From: Mycobacterium sp. 852002-51971_SCH5477799-a
GTDB taxonomy: Bacteria > Actinomycetota > Actinomycetes > Mycobacteriales > Mycobacteriaceae
Reading direction: 5' to 3'
Length of the DNA: 64,000 nt
Assembly (NCBI RefSeq): GCF_001667145.1
Contig: NZ_LZIF01000122.1
Coordinates: 62,001-126,000, forward strand
Shown in pieces: positions 16,459 to 24,525 of this stretch (positions within the stretch are counted from its first letter, which is position 1; each line of letters starts with the position of its first letter). Under the pieces are notes generated by a model, which saw nothing but the letters and a program-made list of their open reading frames with translations, was not told where the DNA came from and ran no database searches. A program made the position numbers and the translations under genes.

Positions 16459-17613
16459 TCAGCTCACCAGCTCGACCAGCGTGGCGTTGGCGGTGCCGCC
16501 GCCCTCGCACATGGTCTGCAGCCCGTAACGAATGCCGTTGTCGCGCATGTGATGCGCCATGCGTGTCATCAGCACCGCCCCGGATGCACCCAGCGGGTGC
16601 CCCAGCGCGATGGCGCCGCCCAGCGGATTCATTCGTGCCGGGTCCGCCCCGGTCTCCGCCGACCAGGCCAGCGGCACGGGCGCGAAAGCTTCATTGACCT
16701 CGAAGACGCCAACGTCGGACAGGCCAACGCCAGCCTTGCTCAGCACCTTTTCGGTGGCCGGGATGGGACCGGTGAGCATCAACACCGGGGCCGCCCCGGT
16801 CACCGCGCCCGCCAGGTACCGCACGATCGGGGTCAAGCCCAGCTCGACCGCCATCTCGGCGGTGGTCACCAGCAGCGCGGCCGCGCCGTCGGAGATCTGC
16901 GAAGAGTTACCGGCGTGGATCACGCCGTCCTCGGCGAAGGCCGGCTTGAGGGTGCCGAGTTTCTCGACGGTGCTACCGCGCCGCACGCCCTCGTCGGCGG
17001 TGACGACGTTGTTGTCGGCACCGTCGACGAACACCGGCACGATCTGCTCGGTGAATGCGCCGGCATCCTGGGCCGCGGCTGCCCGCTCGTGGGATTCGAC
17101 GGAGAATTCGTCAAGCCGGGTGCGCGAGAATCCCCACTTTTTGGCGATCATCTCCGCCGACAGGCCCTGGTTGAACGAGAAATCGTCATAGCGGGCAAGG
17201 ACTTTCGGGCCATACGGCATCCCCGTTGCCCGGGCCGACCCGAGCGGAACGCGGCTCATGACCTCGACTCCACCGGCCACGACGACATCCTGCTGGCCCG
17301 ACATCACCGCCTGCACGGCGAAGTCCAGCGCCTGCTGGCTGGACCCGCACGCGCGGTTGACGGTGGTCCCGGGAATGGTCTCGGGCCAACCGGCCGCCAG
17401 GACCGCGTAGCGGCCGATATTGCTGGACTGGTCGCCCACCTGGGACACACAGCCCCAGACCACGTCGTCGATGATGTCTGGACCGATGCCGGTGCGTTCG
17501 ATGAGTTCGGTCAGCACGACCGCGGACAGGTCGGCGGCGTGCATGCCGGACAGCGCGCCGTTGCGCTTTCCCACCGGCGTACGCACGGCCTCGACGATGA
17601 CTGTTTCGCGCAT
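16459..17613 (-). CDS. Acetyl-CoA acetyltransferase / 3-ketoacyl-CoA thiolase
   Basis: A 384-residue thiolase. The nucleophilic cysteine lies in TVNRACGSSQQALDFAVQA (near residue 90). The C-terminal histidine motif is NPLGGAIALGHPLGASGAVL, and the second catalytic cysteine is in TMCEGGGTANATL. All key residues for thiolysis are therefore present. ATG 17613 begins MRETVIVEAVRTPVGKRNGA, typical of the family. It lies on the same strand as, and upstream of, the TetR pair. It probably performs the last beta-oxidation step of a side-chain or ring-derived acyl-CoA. Confidence 0.93.
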   Translation of the reverse strand: MRETVIVEAVRTPVGKRNGALSGMHAADLSAVVLTELIERTGIGPDIIDDVVWGCVSQVGDQSSNIGRYAVLAAGWPETIPGTTVNRACGSSQQALDFAVQAVMSGQQDVVVAGGVEVMSRVPLGSARATGMPYGPKVLARYDDFSFNQGLSAEMIAKKWGFSRTRLDEFSVESHERAAAAQDAGAFTEQIVPVFVDGADNNVVTADEGVRRGSTVEKLGTLKPAFAEDGVIHAGNSSQISDGAAALLVTTAEMAVELGLTPIVRYLAGAVTGAAPVLMLTGPIPATEKVLSKAGVGLSDVGVFEVNEAFAPVPLAWSAETGADPARMNPLGGAIALGHPLGASGAVLMTRMAHHMRDNGIRYGLQTMCEGGGTANATLVELVS

Positions 17614-17721
17614 ATCTCTACTCCGATTGCTTCTCGCCCGACTGTCCCATCATCACCGAACGTGTAGCGAGAGCGAAATAATCGCCCAGAATTCGCGGTG
17701 ACTACGCGTTCGGCGCTAGAT

Positions 17722-18903
17722 CTAGTAGCTTCTCGGCAGCTTCAGGACGTTGGCTCCCAAGAAGTTCAGAATCATCTCCTGGCTGACCGGCGCGATCTTC
17801 ATCAGCCGAGCCTCGCGGAAGTACCGCGTGATGTGGTACTCCTCGGCGTAACCCATGCCGCCGTGGGTTTGCAGCGCCCGGTCCGCGGCGGTGAAGCCGG
17901 CATCGGCGCAAAGATACTTAGCCGTATTGGCCTCGCGCCCACAGGGTTTGCCGTTGTCGTACAGCCAGGTTGCCTTGCGCAGCATCAATTCGGCGGCGTC
18001 GAGCCGGGCCAGTGAATCGGCGAGGGGGAACTGCAATCCCTGATTCATCCCGATGGGCCGGCCGAAGACCTCGCGCTCGTTGCCGTACTTCACCGCCTTC
18101 TCCAGCGCCACCCGGCCGATGCCCAGAGCCTCGGCCGCGATGAGCATCCGCTCCGGGTTGAGGCCGTCAAGGATGTACTGAAAGCCCTTGCCCTCCTCAC
18201 CGATTCGGTCCTCAACCGGCACCTCGAGATTGTCGATGAACAACTCGTTGGAGCTCACCGCGTTGCGGCCCATCTTGCGGATCGGGCGGATATCGACCCG
18301 GCTGCGGTCGAGATCGGTGATGAACAGCGTCATCCCGTCGGTCTTCTTGGTGACCTCGTCGTAGCTTTGTGTCCGGGTGAGCAGCAGGATCTTGTCGGAT
18401 TCCATCGCCTTGGAGATCCACACCTTGCGACCGTTGACGATGTAGCGATCGCCGTCGCGCTTGGCGAACGTGGTGATACGCGAAGTGTCAAGCCCGGCAC
18501 CGGGTTCGGTGACGCCGAAGCAGACGTGGACCTCGCCGGTCGCGACGGCGGGCAGCGTTCGGGCCTTAAGTTCTTCGGAACCGTGCACCACGACCGGCTG
18601 CATGCCGAAAATGGACAGGTGGATCGAGCTGGCGGCATTCATGGCGCCACCCGATTTGGCGACCTCCTCGAGCAGGATCGTCGCTTCGGTGATGCCGAGG
18701 CCGTGACCGCCGTATTCGGTGGGGATCGTCATTCCCAACCAGCCGCCGTCGGCGATGGCGCGGTAGAACTCGGTCGGAAATTCGTGCGCCTGGTCTTTTT
18801 CCATCCAGTACTGGTCGTCGAATTTCCCGGCCAGCTCCGCCACCGACCGACGGATCAGCTCCTGGTCATCGGTCAGCTCAAAGTTCATTCCAGCGCCGGG
18901 CAC
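17722..18903 (-). CDS. Acyl-CoA dehydrogenase (FadE family)
   Basis: A 393-residue acyl-CoA dehydrogenase. GTG 18903 is preferred because AAGGAG stands eight bases upstream; an ATG five codons in is the alternative. Motifs are CFGVTEPGAGLDTSRI (FAD/substrate), RYIVNGRKVWISKAMESD, and the C-terminal QTHGGMGYAEEYHITRYFRE, where the family usually has GGxGY. It lies between an amidohydrolase and a thiolase on the same strand. The thiolase start is 108 bp downstream, so they may be separately transcribed. The substrate is unknown. Confidence 0.93.
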   Translation of the reverse strand: MPGAGMNFELTDDQELIRRSVAELAGKFDDQYWMEKDQAHEFPTEFYRAIADGGWLGMTIPTEYGGHGLGITEATILLEEVAKSGGAMNAASSIHLSIFGMQPVVVHGSEELKARTLPAVATGEVHVCFGVTEPGAGLDTSRITTFAKRDGDRYIVNGRKVWISKAMESDKILLLTRTQSYDEVTKKTDGMTLFITDLDRSRVDIRPIRKMGRNAVSSNELFIDNLEVPVEDRIGEEGKGFQYILDGLNPERMLIAAEALGIGRVALEKAVKYGNEREVFGRPIGMNQGLQFPLADSLARLDAAELMLRKATWLYDNGKPCGREANTAKYLCADAGFTAADRALQTHGGMGYAEEYHITRYFREARLMKIAPVSQEMILNFLGANVLKLPRSY

Positions 18904-18928
18904 TGCTCGGACTCCTTCGATCGAAATG

Positions 18929-18970
18929 CACCGGCTTTCGGTGTAGGCCCGCGGCGTCCGGCTTCGCCGC
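18929..18970. repeat. Two short hairpins between amidohydrolase and acyl-CoA dehydrogenase genes
   Basis: CACCG-gcttt-CGGTG (18929-18943) and GCGGCG-N8-CGCCGC (18951-18970) are adjacent perfect stems in the 112-bp gap. There is no T-run, so they are not classic terminators. They may be an intercistronic RNA structure. Confidence 0.3.
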
Positions 18971-19015
18971 GCTTACGACCGCCACGGGCGCACCTGCCTT
19001 CCGGAGTCGTGGCTA

Positions 19016-20314
19016 TCAGTCCTTGTTGCCGGTGAGGGCTTTCGCGTTAGCCGCGAAATCGGCAAAGGACGAGCCGCCTCGGCTGTCCTTGTCGTGGCCC
19101 GCCGCCTTTATGGACACGTCATGTCCCTCGGCCGCCTTGCGCAGCGCACCGACGGTGGCCTGTTCGCGCGAAATGTGCGTGAAGGGGTCGAACGAGTACC
19201 ACCGCATGGCGTTCTCGTAGGTCATCTTGTTGATTTCGTCGTCGGGAACGTTGTTGATGGACAACACATCCCACAACTCTTCTGGCGCACCCGGCCACAT
19301 CGAGTCGCTGTGCGGGTAGTCGGCTTCCCAGCAGATGTTGTCGATGCCGATCATGTTGCGCAGCGCCACACCCACCTTGTCGCTGATGAAGCAAGTCAGG
19401 AAGTGGTCACGAAACACGTCGGACGGCAACTTGCCGCCGAAGTTCTGATGCGTCCAGGTGGAGTGCATTTCGTAGGTGCGGTCGGCGCGTTCCAGGAAGT
19501 AGGGGATCCACCCGGTGCCGCCCTCGGACAGGGCGATCTTGAGGTCGGGGTACTTCTTGATCGGTGCCGACCACAGCAGGTCCGCCGCGGCCTGCACGAT
19601 GTTCATCGGCTGCAGCGTGATCATCACGTCCATCGGCGCATCTGGCGCGGTAATCGCCAGCCGGCCCGAGGACCCGATGTGGACGTTCATCACGGTGTTG
19701 GTGTCGCACAAGGCTTCCCACAGCGGGTTCCAGTACTCGTTGTGAAAGCTCGGGTAGCCCATCGCGGCCGGATTCTCGGTGAAGGTCAACGCGTGCACGC
19801 CCTTCTTGGCTACCCGGCGCACCTCGGCGGCACACGCCTCGGCATCCCAGATGACGGGGATCGCCATCGGGATGAACCGCGCGGGGTAGGCGCCGCACCA
19901 CTCGTCGATGTGCCAGTCGTTGTAGGCCTGCACCAGCGCGATCGAGAAGTCGTGATCGTCGGTGGCGAACAGGCGCCCGGCAAAGCCCGGGAACGACGGG
20001 AAGCAAATCGAGGCCAGGATGCCGCCGGCGTTCATGTCTTTGACGCGTTCATCGACGTTGTAACAACCCGGGCGGATCTCGTCGAGCCCCGTCGGCTCGA
20101 TGCCGTACTCCTCCTTCGGTCGGCCCGCCACCGCGTTCAATGCCACGTTCGGGATGACCGTGTCGCGGAACTTCCACATGTCCGAGCCGTCATCGTTGTG
20201 CACCAATCGAGGTGCGTCGTCCTGGTACTTCTTCGACAGGTGGTTCTCGAACATGTCGGGTGGCTCGACGGTATGGTCGTCGACGCTGATCAGCATCATG
20301 TCTTCTTTGTTCAT
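19016..20314 (-). CDS. Amidohydrolase family protein
   Basis: A 432-residue amidohydrolase_2-type metal-dependent hydrolase. ATG 20314 is chosen because AGGGAAG lies just before it; an ATG at 20338 is possible. The N-terminal motif is LISVDDHTVEPPDMFENHL (the usual HxH place reads DHTVE, common in mycobacterial members). Middle motifs are NVHIGSSGR and ALSEGGTGWIPYFLERAD, and the late aspartate is in CWEADYPHSDSMWPG. It is separated by a 376-bp regulatory gap from the divergent Rieske operon. Family members act on carboxylated or cyclic intermediates; decarboxylation is as likely as hydrolysis. Confidence 0.9.
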   Translation of the reverse strand: MNKEDMMLISVDDHTVEPPDMFENHLSKKYQDDAPRLVHNDDGSDMWKFRDTVIPNVALNAVAGRPKEEYGIEPTGLDEIRPGCYNVDERVKDMNAGGILASICFPSFPGFAGRLFATDDHDFSIALVQAYNDWHIDEWCGAYPARFIPMAIPVIWDAEACAAEVRRVAKKGVHALTFTENPAAMGYPSFHNEYWNPLWEALCDTNTVMNVHIGSSGRLAITAPDAPMDVMITLQPMNIVQAAADLLWSAPIKKYPDLKIALSEGGTGWIPYFLERADRTYEMHSTWTHQNFGGKLPSDVFRDHFLTCFISDKVGVALRNMIGIDNICWEADYPHSDSMWPGAPEELWDVLSINNVPDDEINKMTYENAMRWYSFDPFTHISREQATVGALRKAAEGHDVSIKAAGHDKDSRGGSSFADFAANAKALTGNKD

Positions 20315-20401
20315 GAGCTTCCCTTTCATCGGATCCATCGGATCGATTGCAGCCTCGGCGAATCGCTGCCCCTTGCCAAGATCACTAAAATGAAAACTAT
20401 C

Positions 20402-20418
20402 TTCTCGTCAGACGAGAA
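20402..20418. promoter_or_regulatory. Perfect palindrome upstream of the amidohydrolase
   Basis: TTCTCGTC-A-GACGAGAA has perfect 8-bp arms around one base, 88 bp upstream of the amidohydrolase start. Its half-sites face the opposite way from those of GAGAAT-N3-ATTCTC, so it probably binds a different regulator. Confidence 0.5.
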
Positions 20419-20653
20419 TCAACATCCAGACGCTGCTGCGAGCCTCCACAGCGGCCTGACCAGCGCCCCAGCGGTCCGGCGAATTTCCCATCACCAAGCC
20501 GCAAGGCGGTGAGGTAGAACCCGGCGTGTCGGGGTCCTGTCGGCCCTCGGCCGGACTGGCCGCCCCGGCACGCTAGGTGGCCGACGCGCGGCACCCGCCG
20601 ACGCGCCGGCATTGACCGGGCGCGCGTTTCGTGCCAGTCTGTTAGTTGCAAAT

Positions 20654-20668
20654 GAGAATATGATTCTC
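20654..20668. promoter_or_regulatory. Perfect operator GAGAAT-N3-ATTCTC (Rieske operon)
   Basis: GAGAATATGATTCTC lies 22 bp upstream of the first gene of the Rieske operon. Identical half-sites and spacing occur at 28162 and 29013, flanking a TetR gene, which is the likely binder. Confidence 0.65.
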
Positions 20669-20690
20669 TTTCACCGAGAGGATTCTGCCG

Positions 20691-21236
20691 ATGCGCTTGC
20701 AGCCGCTCCCCGCTGACCGGTGGGACGAGGCTACCCAGCAGGCACTTTCGGCCATGCGTGGAGCGGACACCAACAACGCGCTTTCCACGCTGGCTCACCA
20801 CCCGGCGCTCGCCAAGGCGTTTCTTCGCTTCAACGTCCACCTGTTGATGTCGTCCACGCTGCCGGCCCGCATCCGCGAACTGGCCATCCTTCGGGTGGCC
20901 CATCGTCGCCAGTGCGCGTACGAGTGGTCGCACCACGTCCGGATGGCCAAGGACGAAGGGATCACCAATGAACAGATCGCGGCGGTGCAGCGATTCGCCG
21001 ATGGCAGCGCGGAGGACTTCGACGCCTTCGACCGCGCGGTGATCACCGGGGTCGATGAGCTGGATGAGAAGTCGGAGTTGTCCGACCAGACTTGGGCGGC
21101 GCTGGGCGAGCGCCTCAACGACCAGCAGCGCATGGATTTCGTCTTCACGGTCGGCTGCTACGCCCTGCTGGCCATGGCCTTCAACACTTTCGGCATCCAG
21201 CCCGAACACGCCACAGCCGCTAACACCGTCGAATAA
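20691..21236 (+). CDS. Carboxymuconolactone decarboxylase / AhpD-like protein
   Basis: A 181-residue helical protein of the carboxymuconolactone decarboxylase family. The signature stretch is LPARIRELAILRVAHRRQCAYEWSHH, given here as two parts: LPARIRELAILRVAHRR and QCAYEWSHHVRMA. There is a single cysteine rather than the CxxC of AhpD, so a disulfide-reductase role is unlikely. GAGAGGA lies upstream of the ATG. It is the first gene of a seven-gene plus-strand operon with a Rieske oxygenase 14 nt downstream. Family members decarboxylate or isomerise ring-cleavage lactones; the activity here is inferred only by family. Confidence 0.88.
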   Translation: MRLQPLPADRWDEATQQALSAMRGADTNNALSTLAHHPALAKAFLRFNVHLLMSSTLPARIRELAILRVAHRRQCAYEWSHHVRMAKDEGITNEQIAAVQRFADGSAEDFDAFDRAVITGVDELDEKSELSDQTWAALGERLNDQQRMDFVFTVGCYALLAMAFNTFGIQPEHATAANTVE

Positions 21237-21250
21237 GAGGAGTAAGAACG

Positions 21251-22528
21251 TTGCCGCACTTCCCGAAGCCAGCCGCCGGCAGCTGGACAGAAAACTACCC
21301 CGACCTCGGGACCGCGCCGGTTGACTACACCGACTCGATCGACCCGGCGTTCTTCGAAGCCGAACGCGACGCGGTCTTCAGGAAGACGTGGCTGAACGTC
21401 GGACGTGTCGAGCGCCTCCCCCGCACCGGCAGCTACTTCACCAGGGAACTGCCGTCGGCCGGCAAGGGTACGTCGGTGATCATCACCAAGACCAAGGACG
21501 GGTCGGTCAAGGCGTACCACAACGTCTGCCGCCACCGCGGAAACAAGTTGGTGTGGAACGACTTTCCCAACGAGGAGACCTCCGGCACCTGCCGGCAGTT
21601 CACCTGCAAGTACCACGCCTGGCGCTATAGTCTCGACGGCGACCTGACCTTCGTCCAACAAGAAGAAGAGTTCTTCAACCTCGACAAGAGCAACTTCGGC
21701 CTGGCACCCGTCCGGTGCGAGGTGTGGGAGGGCTTCATCTTCATCAACTTCGACGACAACGCGGCGCCGCTGATCGACTACCTCGGGCCGCTGGCTAAAA
21801 GCATCGAGGGCTACCCGTTCGGCGAGATGACTGAGACCTACTCCTACCGGGCCGAGGTCGGCAGCAACTGGAAGCTGTTCATCGACGCGTTCGTCGAGTT
21901 CTACCACGCGCCGATCCTGCATCAGGGGCAGTACACCAAGGAAGAAGCCGCCAAGATCCAGAAGTTCGGCTACGAGGCGCTGCACTACGAGTTGGCCGGC
22001 CCGCACAACCTGCAGTCGACGTGGGGCGGTCAGGCACCACCCCCGGACATGTCCATGGTCAAGCCCATGGACCAGGCGTTGCGCAGCGGGCTGTTCGGTC
22101 CGTGGGACAAGCCGGAGATCATCGAAAAGCTGGAGCTGCCACCGGGTGTGAACGTGAAGAGGGTGCCGCAGTGGGGTATCGACTCGTGGCTCTTCTACCC
22201 GAACCTCATGCTGCTGATCTGGGAGCCGGGCTGGTTCCTGACCTATCACTACTGGCCTACCGCGGTGGACAAGCACATCTTCGAGTCCACCCTGTATTTC
22301 GTTCCGCCGCGCAATGCGCGCGAACGGCTGGCCCAAGAGCTGGCCGCGGTGACGTTCAAGGAGTACGCGCTGCAGGACGCCAACACGCTGGAAGCGACCC
22401 AGACCATGATCGGCACCCGGGCGGTCAAGGAGTTCCTGCTCTGCGACCAGGAAGTGTTGATCCGCCATCTGCACAAGACGACCGCCGACTACGTGAAGGA
22501 GCACCAGCGCAATGGCGTTACCGTCTGA
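21251..22528 (+). CDS. Rieske aromatic ring-hydroxylating oxygenase, alpha subunit
   Basis: A 425-residue terminal oxygenase subunit starting at TTG 21251 after AGAGGAG. The Rieske motifs are NVCRHRGNKLVW and FTCKYHAWRYSLDG (C-x-H and C-x2-H). The mononuclear iron site is in NWKLFIDAFVEFYHAPILHQ, giving the D/E...H-x4-H pattern. The C-terminal domain is the usual helix-grip fold. No reductase or ferredoxin gene is in the operon, so electrons must come from elsewhere, for instance the NuoF-like/ferredoxin pair at 2.3-3.9 kb. It overlaps the next small gene by 17 bp. The substrate is unknown; the operon suggests a cyclic lipid-derived acid. Confidence 0.93.
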   Translation: MPHFPKPAAGSWTENYPDLGTAPVDYTDSIDPAFFEAERDAVFRKTWLNVGRVERLPRTGSYFTRELPSAGKGTSVIITKTKDGSVKAYHNVCRHRGNKLVWNDFPNEETSGTCRQFTCKYHAWRYSLDGDLTFVQQEEEFFNLDKSNFGLAPVRCEVWEGFIFINFDDNAAPLIDYLGPLAKSIEGYPFGEMTETYSYRAEVGSNWKLFIDAFVEFYHAPILHQGQYTKEEAAKIQKFGYEALHYELAGPHNLQSTWGGQAPPPDMSMVKPMDQALRSGLFGPWDKPEIIEKLELPPGVNVKRVPQWGIDSWLFYPNLMLLIWEPGWFLTYHYWPTAVDKHIFESTLYFVPPRNARERLAQELAAVTFKEYALQDANTLEATQTMIGTRAVKEFLLCDQEVLIRHLHKTTADYVKEHQRNGVTV

Positions 22529-22835
22529 ATTCGCGGCCCTGGAGCCGTATTTGGAATGGGACCTGGCCACCGAGCCCGAGCGCTACGCCAAGCGGCTGGC
22601 CTCGACGATGCCCGAGATGCAGGCCTTCTACGACGTGGCGTTTCCGAAGCTCAACGCTGTCATCGAGTATGTCGACAAGTTCCCGCTCGACGACCTGCCC
22701 GATGACGCAAAGACGTTGATGCACATGATGCAGTCGCTGGTCATGGTGTCGTTCCCCATCGAGGCGTGGAAGCAACCGCGCGTTCCCGACAGCGGCGCGG
22801 CGTGGGTTGAAGTGATCCGGGAACCGGTGATCTAG
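22512..22835 (+). CDS. Small protein overlapping the Rieske oxygenase gene
   Basis: A 107-residue acidic helical protein (MALPSEFAALEPYLEWDLAT...) whose ATG lies inside the end of the Rieske gene, with a 17-bp overlap. No domain is recognised and there are no cysteines or signal peptide. The tight coupling suggests an accessory or small subunit made in proportion with the oxygenase. It is too short, and lacks the motifs, for a typical beta subunit of ring-hydroxylating dioxygenases. Confidence 0.75.
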   Translation: MALPSEFAALEPYLEWDLATEPERYAKRLASTMPEMQAFYDVAFPKLNAVIEYVDKFPLDDLPDDAKTLMHMMQSLVMVSFPIEAWKQPRVPDSGAAWVEVIREPVI

Positions 22836-22838
22836 GCG

Positions 22839-24059
22839 GTGCTGACGCTCAAGGCCGCAGGGCTGCTCGATGTCGACGCCGGTGAGATCATTCGACCCGG
22901 CATCCTGAAGATCGAAGACGATCGGATCGTCGGCGTGGGCGGCGACCCCGAAGGCGAAATCATCGAGCTGGGCGACCAGATTCTGTTGCCGGGCCTGATG
23001 GACATGGAGGTCAACCTCCTGATGGGCGGGCGCGGCGAGACGCCCGGGCTGTCCCAGGTGCAGGACGACCCGCCGACGCGGGTGCTGCGCGCGGTCGGCA
23101 ACGCCCGGCGCACGCTGCGCGCCGGTTTCACCACCGTGCGCAACCTCGGCCTGTTCGTCAAGACCGGCGGCTACCTGCTCGACGTGGCCCTTGGCAAGGC
23201 GATCGACGCCGGCTGGATCGAAGGGCCCCGCATCGTCCCGGCCGGCCACGCCATCACGCCTACCGGCGGGCACCTTGACCCGACGATGTTCGCCGCCTTC
23301 ATGCCGGGTGCACTCGAGCTCACGGTCGAAGAGGGCATCGCCAATGGCATCGACGAGATCCGAAAGGCGGTGCGATATCAGATCAAGCACGGCGCCGAAT
23401 TGATCAAGGTGTGCGTTTCCGGCGGTGTCATGTCGCTGACCGGTGAGGCTGGGGCGCAACACTATTCGGACGAGGAACTGCGCGCGATCGTCGACGAGGC
23501 GCACCGCCGTGGGCTGCGCGTCGCCGCACACACGCACGGGGCGGAAGCGGTCAAGCACGCCGTCGCGTGCGGTATCGACTGTATCGAGCACGGGTTCCTG
23601 ATGGACGACGAGGCCATCCAGATGCTGGTCGACAACGACAGGTTCCTGGTGACCACCCGCCGGCTGGCCCAGGCGATGGACGTGTCCCGTGCCCCGAAGG
23701 CCTTGCAGGACAAGGCGGCCGAGATGTTTCCGAAGGCGGAAACCTCGATCAAGGCCGCCTACGAGGCCGGGGTGAAGATCGCGGTCGGCACCGACGCCCC
23801 GGCCATCCCACACGGCAAGAACGCCGATGAGCTGGTCACGCTGGTGGAATGGGGGATGCCGCCGCTGGCGGTGCTGCGGGCCGCCACCATCACCGCGGCC
23901 GAGCTGATCAACTCGACCGACCGGGGGCGCCTCGCGACGGGCCAGCTCGCCGATATCATCGCGGTACCCGGAAATCCGCTGGAAGACATCACCGTTACCC
24001 GAAACGTCAGCTACGTGATGAAAGGCGGCAAGGTCTATGTCGACGCCCGATCAGTCTAA
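22839..24059 (+). CDS. Amidohydrolase (imidazolonepropionase-like) lacking the HxH motif
   Basis: A 406-residue amidohydrolase-superfamily protein of the prolidase/imidazolonepropionase-like group, starting at GTG three bases after the preceding stop. The N-terminal beta-sandwich leads into ILLPGLMDMEVNLLMGG. The usual PGxxDxHxH metal motif has become DMEVN, so both histidines are lost. Other ligands look intact: the lysine in GAELIKVCVSGG, AAHTHGAEAVKHA, DCIEHGFL and VGTDAPAIPHG. It may bind a single metal or use a different chemistry. It overlaps the SnoaL-like gene by 23 bp within the Rieske operon. Confidence 0.87.
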   Translation: MLTLKAAGLLDVDAGEIIRPGILKIEDDRIVGVGGDPEGEIIELGDQILLPGLMDMEVNLLMGGRGETPGLSQVQDDPPTRVLRAVGNARRTLRAGFTTVRNLGLFVKTGGYLLDVALGKAIDAGWIEGPRIVPAGHAITPTGGHLDPTMFAAFMPGALELTVEEGIANGIDEIRKAVRYQIKHGAELIKVCVSGGVMSLTGEAGAQHYSDEELRAIVDEAHRRGLRVAAHTHGAEAVKHAVACGIDCIEHGFLMDDEAIQMLVDNDRFLVTTRRLAQAMDVSRAPKALQDKAAEMFPKAETSIKAAYEAGVKIAVGTDAPAIPHGKNADELVTLVEWGMPPLAVLRAATITAAELINSTDRGRLATGQLADIIAVPGNPLEDITVTRNVSYVMKGGKVYVDARSV

Positions 24060-24507
24060 GAGCGGCCCAACCCGAACTGACGACCTGGTCGAGATTCAGC
24101 AGCTGCTGGGCCGCTACGCGGTCACCATCACCCAGCAGGACATCGAGGGCCTGGTGGCCGTCTTCACGCCCGACGGCACCTACAGTGCCTTCGGTGAGAC
24201 CTACAGCCTGAGCCGATTCCCGGAATTGGTGGCCGCGGCCCCAAAGGGCTTGTTCCTCACCGGAACCGCGGTGGTCGACCTGGACGGTGACTCGGCCAGC
24301 GGCACCCAACCGCTGTGCTTCATCGATCACGCCACCCACGACATGCGGATCGGCTACTACCGTGACACCTATGTGCGTACCGCAGACGGGTGGCGACTGA
24401 AGACCCGCGCCATGACCTTCATCCGCCGTAGCGGCGTGCACGACTCCGGACGACCGCACGCCATCGGGCGTCCCGCCGGTGACTCTGCGGCCCAGGCAGC
24501 GACCTAA
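24037..24507 (+). CDS. SnoaL-like / NTF2-fold protein
   Basis: A 156-residue protein with the NTF2-like fold of the SnoaL-like domain. Visible elements are DLVEIQQLLGRYAVTITQQD, then LVAVFTPDGTYSAFG, FIDHATHDMRIGYYRDTYVR and WRLKTRAMTFIRRSG. These match the cone-shaped barrel of small isomerases, dehydratases and hydrolases such as scytalone dehydratase or ketosteroid isomerase relatives. It starts at ATG inside the end of the amidohydrolase gene. In the Rieske operon it could isomerise or dehydrate an oxygenated intermediate. Catalytic residues were not assigned. Confidence 0.85.
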   Translation: MSTPDQSKSGPTRTDDLVEIQQLLGRYAVTITQQDIEGLVAVFTPDGTYSAFGETYSLSRFPELVAAAPKGLFLTGTAVVDLDGDSASGTQPLCFIDHATHDMRIGYYRDTYVRTADGWRLKTRAMTFIRRSGVHDSGRPHAIGRPAGDSAAQAAT

Positions 24508-24525
24508 AGGAGCCGACCAATCGAA

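Larger units (their letters stand above)
20315..20690. other. Divergent intergenic region with two distinct palindromes
   Basis: This 376-bp gap separates the minus-strand amidohydrolase from the plus-strand Rieske operon. It holds no convincing gene. It contains the palindrome at 20402-20418 nearer the amidohydrolase and the GAGAAT-N3-ATTCTC operator at 20654-20668 nearer the Rieske operon. The middle part is GC-rich with no clear structure. Confidence 0.7.

Noticed and set aside
20402..20418. A fourth perfect member of the GAGAAT-N3-ATTCTC family
   Set aside because: It contains TTCTC and GAGAA but in reversed order and with a 7-bp centre, so it was not counted as the same operator.
19094..20512. 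472-codon frame on the plus strand
   Set aside because: Antisense to the amidohydrolase, and it would also run through the divergent promoter palindrome.
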